From: Adiantum capillus-veneris
Lineage: Eukaryota; Streptophyta; Polypodiopsida; Polypodiales; Pteridaceae
Reading direction: 5' to 3'
NCBI GenBank assembly: GCA_014529385.2
Contig: CM043953.1
Span: 78,422,872 to 78,486,871, forward strand
DNA length: 64,000 bases
In this document: piece after piece, positions 46,301-54,800 of the stretch
How the letters are laid out: each line of letters begins with the position of its first letter
Position numbering within the stretch: position 1 is the stretch's first letter
Position numbers and translations under genes: made by a program
Notes under the pieces: model-generated
The model's input: the letters and a program-made list of their open reading frames with translations, nothing else
The model's database searches: none
Told to the model about the DNA's origin: nothing

Positions 46301-47634
46301 AGGGTTATGCACAACAAAAAGGCATAGATTATGAAGAGACTTTTGCTCCCACTTGTCGTATGACTACTGTGCGTTGTCTATGTGCATTGGCATCTCATTT
46401 TGGTTGGGATGTACATCAATCAGACATTGTTACTGCTTTCTTGAATGGTGACATATTTGAGGAAGTTTATGTAACGCAGCCTCGCGGTTTTGTCATAAAA
46501 GGACAAGAGGACAAAGTGTGCAAATGTAAGAAGGCTTTGTATGGGTTGAAGCAATCTCCTCGTGCTTGGTATGAGAAAGCTGACACTCATTTGGTTAAAC
46601 GAGGCTTTCGTAACAGTCCAACAGAAAGCACATTGTATGTAAAGCGTGAGGATGATGTATTTCTCATTGTGGTTCTTTATGTTGATGATTTGCTGATCAC
46701 TGGACCAAATGAGAGACATATTGCTGAATTTAAGGCTGATTTGAATGCTACTTTCAAGATGAAAGATTTGGGGCTGTTGCATCATTACTTGGGTATACAG
46801 TTTAAGCAGTGTGATGGTGGTATTGCCTTGTGTCAGAAAAGTTACATAGAGACATTGCTATGTAAGTTTGGACTTGAGGATTGCAAACCTATTGCCACTC
46901 CCATGGAAACAGGTTTGAAGTTGAGTCTACATGATGCTGGCGATCCTGCTGATGTCACTCTTTACCAAACTGCTGTTGGCTGCCTCATTTATGTATGCAA
47001 CACGAGGCCAGATATTCAGTTTGCAGTCTCGCAGGTCAGCAGATTTATGCATAGCCCAGGGTCTAAGCATTGGCAGGCTGTCAAGAGGATTTTCCGCTAC
47101 CTTAGTGGCACTTTACATCTTGGCTTGTTTTATCCCAAGGGGGGATCATTGCCGCCAGACTTACATGCTTTTTCGGACTCAGATTGGGCTGGTTGTTTTG
47201 ACACGCGAGTGTCCACAAGTGGTTTTTGTTTCATGCTTGGCAGTTCATGTATATCATGGTTGAGCAAGAAGCAACCTACTGTGGCCACTTCGAGTTGTGA
47301 GGTTGAGTACAGGGCAGTCTTCACAGCTACGGTTGAGTGTGTATGGCTCAGACGCCTTATGGCTGACTTGGGTGTTGGACAGGACACTGCCAACACTATC
47401 TACACTGACAGTCAGAGCGCATTGGCAGTTGCGAGGAACCCAGTTTTTCATGCTCGCACAAAGCACATTGAGGTGCATTACCACTATGTCAGGGAGAGGC
47501 TCTCAGCAGGAGAGATCAGCTTGGCTTATGTGCCAACACAGGACAACCTTGCAGATCTTTTCACAAAGGCATTGTCTCGTGAGAAGCCTGAAGCTTTCCG
47601 CAAAGCTTTGGGCTTACTCCCCTTTGTGGACTGA
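43348..47634 (+). CDS. Copia B gag-pol polyprotein, 1428 aa, intact
   Basis: The start ATG at 43348 (ACCATGG, good context) gives MADNNNTDVFKM. An in-frame upstream ATG at 43288 would add 20 residues but is less likely, because copia A keeps only the MADNNN start as its family-like beginning. Domains: copia-type gag helices (about 15-230), zinc knuckle CHYCKANDHLIKSC from residue 284, protease DSGA with Asp 370, and GAG-pre-integrase (LWHARFGHLNFA ... CEGCILGKM). The integrase triad is Asp 573, Asp 636 and Glu 672 (D-35-E spacing between the last two). RT has YVDD at 1111-1114, and RNase H has Asp 1277 in SDSDWAG. The end is ADLFTKALSREKPEAF. Length is normal for a plant copia polyprotein. 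All catalytic residues are present and no stop or shift interrupts it. The protein is cleaved by its own protease and acts in virus-like particles and then the nucleus. Confidence 0.97.
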   Translation: MADNNNTDVFKMFAAEDRLDGDNYPMWAYMMQHVLVSKGVWNIVQGIDVRPGSEDVGDIEDVAGLAARIAAVRVVLPTAEQARWDVKDAQAHALIALSVKRTIIPHIRSAKSAKQAWDILAGLYASRKEAKIALLRKELESKIMHEEDDMDTFLASVKDINEQLISAGEVISDSSLVQTVLDALPDSYQTFASTWRLMTQGNPEVVKFDALCTLLLQESLSRKNRTRQRAVEQAFIASQRKGGNSNAATSYGSAASGKNSVPNASAGSTSSGNSGDKGKKKMRCHYCKANDHLIKSCPKLKAKEAKKKEGGSTANAGSTTNAAIVESSVKGDCDADVDAEWAFSAECTYNPAVHDACLSVAADSHVWYFDSGATKHITSHREFFTSLESVPHGNSVTCANNASYPVQGVGKIVLTAANGSSFTLVDALYVPGIKKNLLSISALARLGLVVKFVDDRCTVHDLSFGDEIVASGLLCRGLYKLTLYDKCGQNFANAVADSRAISDAKLWHARFGHLNFASLLRLQKSDMVASLPPLEAPIKHVCEGCILGKMQRSKFPKDGSVRATCRLQLVHSDVCGPMQTPSLGNYLYFATFIDDYSRHAWVFPLKAKSEVFMCFKQFLAMAENVSKCTMGTLRSDRGGEYMSHEFNAFLASRGIKHQCTVPYTPQQNGVAERKNRSLTEMARCMVKSQALPHSFWLEAIMCATYVLNRCPTKALQSITPYEAWHDRKPSIEHMRVFGCLAYALVPQVQRRKLDDKAVKCIFVGYSAESKGYRLYHPQTKRILVSRDVVFVEDSVQPLLSCTRDSNVSSQDIYDTLLPLFSGGNTNVSSNEANLQPMGVSENVLEQPITDADVHDVLDEERAENEQARGMPKWLVHTLRDSKLDAPLSSRTRSGSRHASYASDCYALAVSSLHDVEEPLSFDEAQNSENWIAAMKSEYDALIENDTWTLCDLPPGKKAIGTKWVYKLKRKPDGEIDRHKARLVAKGYAQQKGIDYEETFAPTCRMTTVRCLCALASHFGWDVHQSDIVTAFLNGDIFEEVYVTQPRGFVIKGQEDKVCKCKKALYGLKQSPRAWYEKADTHLVKRGFRNSPTESTLYVKREDDVFLIVVLYVDDLLITGPNERHIAEFKADLNATFKMKDLGLLHHYLGIQFKQCDGGIALCQKSYIETLLCKFGLEDCKPIATPMETGLKLSLHDAGDPADVTLYQTAVGCLIYVCNTRPDIQFAVSQVSRFMHSPGSKHWQAVKRIFRYLSGTLHLGLFYPKGGSLPPDLHAFSDSDWAGCFDTRVSTSGFCFMLGSSCISWLSKKQPTVATSSCEVEYRAVFTATVECVWLRRLMADLGVGQDTANTIYTDSQSALAVARNPVFHARTKHIEVHYHYVRERLSAGEISLAYVPTQDNLADLFTKALSREKPEAFRKALGLLPFVD

Positions 47635-47699
47635 TCCTGTCCTCAGGGCATGGCACTTCCCTTTACTCATGTGCCAGCTCTCGTTCACCGCATCACTCC

Positions 47700-47709
47700 A
47701 GGGGGGATT
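47700..47709 (+). other. Polypurine tract of copia B
   Basis: AGGGGGGATT immediately before the 3' LTR. Confidence 0.9.
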
Positions 47710-47936
47710 TGTTACCATATACATGTGGTAGTGATGTGTGTGAACACACTAGGACCGCCGGGGCATTTTTTCCCTCTTTAGGAGGTTTTTTCCCCCGTGC
47801 ATTGTATATACGCCCATCACTCTAGGGCTATCTATCTTTCCATTGCACACTAAGGAATACACTCTCTATTGTGTGCCTTGAGCTTCCTTCGTCTTCTCCA
47901 AGCTGTGTGTGTTTCTCTGCAACCCTAATTCCAACA
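47710..47936 (+). repeat. 3' LTR of copia B
   Basis: 227 bp; I found no difference from the 5' LTR. Confidence 0.97.
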
Positions 47937-47941
47937 GCTCC

Positions 47942-50797
47942 TGCTTGCTGAGGCTCATTAAAAACTTGAATGCATGTGAACACCATTCGACAGATTTTAT
48001 ATAGCATTGCACATGAGAGATCAGGGAGCCTCTTGAAGAAGTTCATGGCGCCCGTGAGGGTTTTCACCATGTATTCCTCAGTATAGATGATCCTTGCTCT
48101 GGAGGTGGCAGTCGAGGATAATTGAGTCAAGTTGGTCTCTTCTTCCTCAATGCTTCATGTGTTGGCCATGTCCTTACCCTTGGTACATGACAGAATGTAG
48201 GGTCGTTTTGTATTGCTGCAGGTGCTCTTGAAAACAGAATGAGATACGTTGACTTTTTATTGAACCAATTCTTTCTCCATTTGGGGTGGAGAGCATCTGG
48301 CCCTTCTTCTTGCATATCCTTGTACAATCTTTCTTTGACTTGCAGTAGCTTCACCTTTATTATAGGGTAGGGAAACGACTGTTGATGTCATTAAGCATTG
48401 ATTTGGTTGGGAGTGAGCTATGTTACATTGACTGAGTGAAGAACTCTCAACTCCCAAGCCATTGCCTCTTTCCATTCATCATCCACTTCATGGACAATCT
48501 CTTCTTTAAGTGCATCTTCTTTAGCTTTGGAGAGCTAGACCATTGGCACATGTTCCTCTTTGGTGATTGGTACTTGGAATTCAAAATCTCTTGTTGGCCC
48601 TTCTATTGGATGTGTTTTCATGTCTGCAAAGGAAACTAATGGTATAGACTTTGCAAACTGATGGTATGTCTTTATTTGGCTATCCAGAGGTACCTGCATC
48701 CTCTTGAGCTTCCGTATGCCCTTCTCTCAGCAAACAACTGGTTGGCTCTCTTTAAATCCTCTATATCCTTGAGCAACTACTCTTCTCTTTGTACCCACAT
48801 TAAGGAGAGGTCTCATCTTTGTGTCTGTTCCAGCTTCAACTCAAGTTCTAGGTCCTTGTTTCTCTTTTCTAAAGTCTTGTAGACTTCATCTCTCCTCTTG
48901 AGTGAAGCTACAACTCGGTTTTCCTTGATTTTCTTTAGGACTGCTGCTTGGTCATTGATTCTTTGTTCTGAGTATTGAAAAGAGGTATTTGCTACATTTA
49001 ATTGCACTTGGAGCTTTTGTACTAAATGAGTAGTGCTCAAAAGTTTGTTGGTTACTTCAGTCAGTTGTTGGTCCTTGCTTTTGCATGCATCTGACAGCTT
49101 TTTGAGAAGCTCTGTTGAATCCTCCATCTCTTTTTGTTTCCTTTTCTTGACAATTTGGTGTTTCTCTACTTCATTTTTTAGCTCTTTGATTTGGACTTGA
49201 AGATTCTCAATGGTGTTCATTCTATCTTCAAGATCGCCTTGGAGAGCATCAATTACCTGTTCCAACTCTCGAGCTTTGGCACTACGACTAAGAGTTGCTG
49301 GTCGCATCTTTTTTGTCATTATCTGCATTTGATTTGCATATTCATCCAACAAATGTAGCTTGCGGCTCTTTCGATGGTGCAATGGATTCTGCTTGTGGTT
49401 TGATAGATGGTTCAACTGAATCTTCTTGAGGCTTTGAAGATGCTTCAACTGATTTTTCTTGTTTCTCTTTTCCTTTTGTTTCCTCGCCTTCATTGGATTT
49501 GGTAGTGGGTGAAGGAATCGGAGTAGGCATGGATGGTCGTCTTGTTCAGTACTGGGTGAAGTGGGTCTTGTAGACATCTCTCCTTGTTCATGTTGTGGTT
49601 CACTTTGTTGTGCAGCTTTTGCTTGCCTTTGTTGCACAACTGACTCTTCTCTTGCTTTCCTTTGCGCTTCTAGATATTTTTGTATCTTCAATGCTTCGGC
49701 TTCTACATACATTCGCTCAAGTAGATCCCTCTGATCTTATTCAACCTTCTTCTCGGGGTTATTGGTCCTAGGACCCGTGATCTCCCTCGGACTCCATGAC
49801 TCTGATTTCTCTCTTGCAGCTTGGCAGCTTCCTTCAAATGATTCTCTCTCTTTCAAACCTTGTTTTTTTCTGCTGAGGTTCTTCTTGATGGGCTACCACT
49901 GCTTTCTTCTTCATTTCTTCTATCCTTGCCCTCTTTTCTTCATTGTTAGAGCTTTCACTGTTGTGGGCTTCAGGCGAGCTTTCTGTTGATTCTTTATCTG
50001 ATTTATATATTATTTTCTTCTTTGATCAAGTGGTTCATGGAGAGGGTTGAGCTGAGAATATCCATGTATTCTGATCTGGGGCTGGCGGCAAGCTATCTGC
50101 CATCCCAATGGCATGGTATGAGTTTTGTGTTAGAACTTCTGGAGTGCCCAAATATGTTATCTTTCCTTCCTTCTTTGTGCTCTTGAGTGTTGTAAGCACG
50201 TACTATGCATGATCTATTGTTTGACTTGTTGTTGACTTCAACACTTGTGTGAAAGTAGTTGCAACGGCATGATTCGGAGTAGTGTGCCTTGGCGGTCTCT
50301 TTTGAGAGGAAATGGAAGTGTTAGTGATAAAGACAGGAAAGATTCCCCACTTTCTTGAGAATTAGGTCAAAGAAGGTGGCATCAGTTGTATCCTTGATGA
50401 ATGTACCAATTGTTTTCCTATCTTTGGCCCTAATTGTCATTCCTTCTATTGGTAGCTTTAATGCCTCGGCCACTATGTCCTTGTTAATGACCACTTCGAC
50501 TTTTTGGCCTTGTTGATCCGTGATCTGAGCTGATCCATCCTCTTTGATTGTGGACAACAATTCATAAGCTCGTTGGAAATTTACTCTATATGGCTCATAA
50601 TCATAGAATTCTCAAAGACCTAACCTTCTGTTCACTTCTTTTATGGCTGGCTTCACGACTACATCATAAATTTCTTTTGGTAGCATCTGCAACTCTGCTT
50701 GATTTCTATCGTCACTCTTGAACCTGCTGGGGAAGATTGTGGTGTTGTGTTCTTCAAGGTGTTCCTTTGATAGGTAGGTTACCTTGGCTGTTTTCAC
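47942..50797 (-). pseudogene. Coiled-coil gag-like ORF, copy 2, main part
   Basis: From the N-terminal side: frame 50797-50612 (MLPKEIYDVVVKPAIKEVNR), frame 50560-50321 (DGSAQITDQQGQKVEVVINK, then IVAEALKLPIEG), then QKRPPR-like sequence. A 299-aa frame (49712-48813) is an almost continuous coiled coil (KARELEQVIDALQGDLEDRM, NLQVQIKELKNEVEKHQ). C-terminal frames hold PKWRKNWFNKK and NDPTFCHVPRVRTW. The order equals copies 1 and 3. Copies 2 and 3 are about 95 percent alike, copy 1 far more diverged. The long helix suggests a self-associating structural protein. Several stops; no enzyme domain. Confidence 0.7.
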
Positions 50798-51059
50798 TTA
50801 ACTCGGCTCCAACTGGTAGGGTGACAAACCTTGCAGCTTTTCTTTTTGAGTCATCCTCTTCTTTGCTTTCTCAGCTGCTTGTTAGGAGAATACAACTCGT
50901 AGTTAGAAAATTCCACAAATTTCCTCTTTGAAATGCCCTGTGTTTGAATTGCTAGCAAATGATGTCCATTTTGCTTCAAATCAATTTTGGAGCATGCATA
51001 GATGCATAAAAACAAGTAAGAATCAAAACCATGCAATCCAGGAAAAATTTGCAACCAAA

Positions 51060-51081
51060 GTAAATAATCACGATTATTTAC
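51060..51081. repeat. AT-rich palindrome unit
   Basis: GTAAATAATC, AC, GATTATTTAC: perfect 10-bp arms with a 2-bp centre. Confidence 0.9.
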
Positions 51082-51344
51082 AGTTGGAAAATTTTTCAAA
51101 CTTTTTACATTTTTGACATCATAGGCTTGAAATATATGTGATTTAGATGCTCTGAGTGAAGTGTGGGCTCATTTGAGTGCACTAGGTGGAAATGGAGCCA
51201 GATTGAGGTTTTAGAGTCTAAAACAATAGGCGTAAAGGGATTTTGGGTTTTTGTGATCCAAATGTGATCAAACTTGATTGGTGGGCTTGTCACAACATGT
51301 ACTTTGGTCCCATAAGGTCAAAGTTGAAATTTGAGCTTATTCTC

Positions 51345-51382
51345 ATGAAAAAGTAAATAATCACGATTATTTACTTTTTCAT
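51345..51382. repeat. Long AT-rich palindrome, 18-bp arms
   Basis: Left arm ATGAAAAAGTAAATAATC at 51345-51362, two-base centre AC, right arm its exact reverse complement at 51365-51382. It is the longest perfect inverted repeat of this kind in the window. Confidence 0.95.
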
Positions 51383-51636
51383 CAATTTGAACAATTTTTG
51401 TTGCAAGTTGGTTCTAGACATGCTATAGAGTCTTTGTGTGAGATATGGGATGATTTTGGATCAAAAAATGAGACAATTAACTCAAAATTTGGATAGAAGA
51501 GCCTTTAGTACGTTTTTTGACAAAATCTGAGATTTTCTTGATCTTTTGGGCTCATAAGTGACATGTGGCATGAGATAGATGTGTACAAGTGATAGATGAG
51601 ACAACAAGATGATTTTCAAGCCAATTTTGCACAAAA

Positions 51637-51658
51637 GTAAATAATCGTGATTATTAAC
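51637..51658. repeat. AT-rich palindrome unit
   Basis: GTAAATAATC, GT, GATTATTAAC: one mismatch in the arms and the centre reversed to GT. Confidence 0.85.
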
Positions 51659-51924
51659 TACAATCACATTTTTTGCATGAAGAGATAATTTTATGACCTA
51701 CACATCTTCATTACACCTAAAGAAAGTCCTAAAATAAATTTGGTAAGATTTAGTCATGTCGACATCACTTAGTGTTCCCGTTGACTCTAAAATCACCGAT
51801 TTTTGTTACTACTTGGTGTGTAAAGTTGTTTGGTCACTTTTGAAACCATGGACTTGTTCGCTACTACATAGTCTTGTTGCTCATCCAGCTTGGGCTCATT
51901 TGAAGTCAGTTTGACTTCATATAT

Positions 51925-54487
51925 TGATAGCCGTTTTTCGGCTTTCCATAATTTCCATAGTAAGCTACCTCACCCTATCAAATCACTCAAACATTTTGGT
52001 TATCAGTACCATTTCACTGTACATAGGCGTGTGTGAGTTAGGGGACTTTTCCCATATCTTCTTAAAAATCCTCAATTAGCTAGTCACTGGGCTAGTTAAG
52101 CCAAAATAAATATAAAAAATATAAGTATATTATGGCCCATTTGTGTGTAAATATTTTATTGTATTGATTTTTTATAATTATTTTGGTATTTATTTAAATA
52201 TTTATACTTAGGTGTGTGTTATTTATGCTATGTACATTGACTCATCGTACCATATTTTTTCTTACCATTTTGCATACTCTTTATTCCATATAAAAATAAT
52301 TTCATGCAAGCTTCTCTTATTTTTGGTGTAACTCCATCCCAACAAAAAAAAAAAAAAAACTAGTTTTATTTATGTGTATATTTTTTCACTATTGTGATTT
52401 TTTCCTTCCTACATCTATTCTCTTTTACTCTCATAAATTAGAACACCAAAAATATTCATCTTTTTATGGTAGACTTATAATGAGAGAGATTTATTTTGAC
52501 CCCTTTATATTTTTTCTACCTATATTATTTATATTTGACATATATATACTTTTTTAGACCCCTCAATATTTGATTTTCTTAGTTGTACTATTCACTTATA
52601 TCATGATCTCAACAATATCTTCAATTATAGACCTACCAAATAAGGTCAAGGGTATGTGGCATGCATGCATGCACCATGGGGAGCTCACTCTTGGAGGTAT
52701 TCAAAAGAATCATCCAAAGAAGGACTTCACAAGGACCTTGTGCAGTGGAAAAAACAGTCGGTTTTGCTGAATTTTTAAAGATCACATGCTCCCCAAATTT
52801 GAAAAGGTGAAACAAACAAAATTTGTATCTCGTGAGCTGAACTTTCACCTCAAATTTTTTTATATTTTTTTGTGTGAGCTATGATTTTATTGGTGGACCC
52901 TAGTTTGCCCATGCTATGCAACCACACTCCCTCTTCCACTTTATCATTTTTCTCTTTCACACACACTCCTCCCTCTCCTTCCCACTCCCAAACCTGCAAC
53001 TCCTATGCCCTAATTCACCCTCTTCACCATTGCCACATCTCTCACACCTCCATAGCCTTCATCCTCCATTTCTACACCCTATGTGTCCCCCTTTCTCTCT
53101 ACATATATGTCCATATTACCATACTCTCTTTAGCTTTGTAAAGAACTTCAAAAAATCAGCAAAAATCCAAGGATAACCTCTACAAATAAAGGCTTTTATC
53201 ATGAATTTTCCAAGGTTTGAAGATAACATAGCTTCATCGACACGCGCTACTTCACCATGCTGATTGCTTCTTCTTCCGGTGCTGTAAAGAGGTGAATGTC
53301 AACTTCCCCAAGGCTTCAACCTCTCTTTACAAGCTCATCCCTTCTCTAACTTTTCTCATCATATATCTCACCATTTGGTGAATGATTTTGTAAATATTTT
53401 TTAGTGATAATTACTAACTACTAACCACTAACCTTATTGTAAAATGCACCCTCTACTAGAGTAGGCACTCCCAAATTATTCACTCAATCCTCTCTCCTAT
53501 CATCCTCAATAATTCTCTTCCCTTGAGCCCACATCCATGTGACTCAAAGGACAAGAGAGACCCACCCTCACTAAAAAGAAAAAATGCATAATCTTTTATT
53601 CCTTCAAATAAACTTGATTAGGCCTAATCCTAATCGGGGCTTCTAAAACCTATAAATAGAGCCCTTCTCTCCCTTGTAAATCATCACATGATCACACTAC
53701 ACCACACCATTCTCAACACATAACACACCAGTCTTCAAGCCTAGTTGTGTAGAGTGTGTGCATCGTGAGTGCTCTATTCCATCATTACACATAGGTGCAT
53801 GGAGAAGCTTGAAGTTAGTTATGCCATCTAGAGGAGTGGAGTGTTGCCATACTCTTCACCACACTTGTAGCCTACTCTTGTCCATAAATAAGATTCATAG
53901 TTTTGGGTGCAATTGTATGCTGCAACTACGACTCTTCTCTCCAAATTGACTTGATAAGTTGGCTCATCAGGTGGTTGAAGGTATATTGTCCTTGAAGTTT
54001 GTTGTGACATTTCATGCTTGGTGGTTTGAGGGCTTGTTGAATTGTTTGCTTAAGAGGTAAATTGTAAGAGGGTGCTCGGTGAGAGGGCTCCCGTGACCCT
54101 AAGACAATAAGTGTATTGGCAACAAAGTCAAGTTTTGTGTTGTCTCTCTATTTCTCATCAAGCTTTGTGTGCATCTAGTCTTTAAGGCTAAGACTGAGTT
54201 GCTCAAGTTGATTTGTGCGCTTTACGTCTCTCTAGCCTGGTGAATGTTTGTGTTTGGTGTGTGTGGCTATCTTGCGTTCCCCTCTCTTTGTGCGTTTGAG
54301 TACAAGGAGATATCATGTGCATCTTAGTTCGATCTACAACTAGGTGGTGCCCCTTTTCTTGTTTGGTTTTTGGCTGTGGGTTGTTGTTGTCTCTAATTTT
54401 GCTTGCCCCAGCCCCAATTGAGCAGCACGGGAGCCTCGAAGGGTGTTTAGAGGCCGCTCTTCTTGTTGCCCGCCCCGGACCACCTCA
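51925..54487 (+). repeat. 5' LTR of element E
   Basis: 2563 bp. Includes a pyrimidine-rich stretch (about 52920-53110), a TATA box at 53651 and about 0.83 kb of presumed transcribed leader. Small frames inside, such as those near 52916-53176, are not supported as genes. Confidence 0.93.
53651..53659 (+). promoter_or_regulatory. TATA box in LTR of element E
   Basis: CTATAAATAG context in GC-poor DNA. The same box is at 58774-58782 in the 3' LTR. Transcription would start about 30 bp downstream, near 53685. Confidence 0.65.
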
Positions 54488-54490
54488 AAT

Positions 54491-54508
54491 TGGTGCCCCC
54501 ACTGAGGA
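54491..54508 (+). other. Primer binding site of element E
   Basis: TGGTGCCCCCACTGAGGA begins three bases after the LTR. It ends in a sequence complementary to a tRNA 3' CCA end; I cannot say which tRNA. Confidence 0.7.
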
Positions 54509-54800
54509 CTGACTTTGTGTTTAGTGTTGTTGTATTGCATGAATGCTTGAATTTTAGCATAATCAAGAAGATTATATGAATCATGAAAACTTGTATGACC
54601 GAGTGTAATTTCAATGCAACAAAAATTGATCTAGAATATGGTTTGGATTAGCATAACATAAGAAAGGAAAAAAACATTTTCACATAAGAATCTAGAATTC
54701 ATGTTGAAAGACCTTTCAAAACTTTGTGTAGTTAGTTGATGTCATGAGAGAAAGTGATTGTTTGGAACTAATCTTTGTGCGTTTCTAGCATTGAGAGACT

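Larger units (their letters stand above)
42759..47936 (+). mobile_element. Copia element B, complete, intact and young
   Basis: 5178 bp with 227-bp LTRs (42759-42985, 47710-47936) that look identical by eye. GCTCC duplication lies at 42754-42758 and 47937-47941. Primer site, polypurine tract and one full-length polyprotein frame are all present. The empty target is preserved in the paralogous element at 61552-61556. All requirements for autonomous retrotransposition are visible, so recent and perhaps current activity is likely. Confidence 0.98.
50798..51924 (-). other. Leader of copy 2 with AT-rich palindromes, part 1
   Basis: Non-coding. Three palindromes begin at 51060, 51353 and 51637 (293 and 284 bp apart). 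Position and spacing correspond to the leader of copy 1 (6706-8680) although the primary sequence is different. The leader continues after the inserted LTR element at 59612. Confidence 0.6.

Noticed and set aside
52916-53176. 86-aa frames in the LTR of element E, repeated at 57997-58299
   Set aside because: Pyrimidine-rich LTR sequence with many His/Ser/Pro codons; repeated only because the LTR is repeated.
54315-54540. Small overlapping frames near the end of the 5' LTR of element E
   Set aside because: On both strands, no homologous frame kept in the 3' LTR copy, and they cross the primer site.
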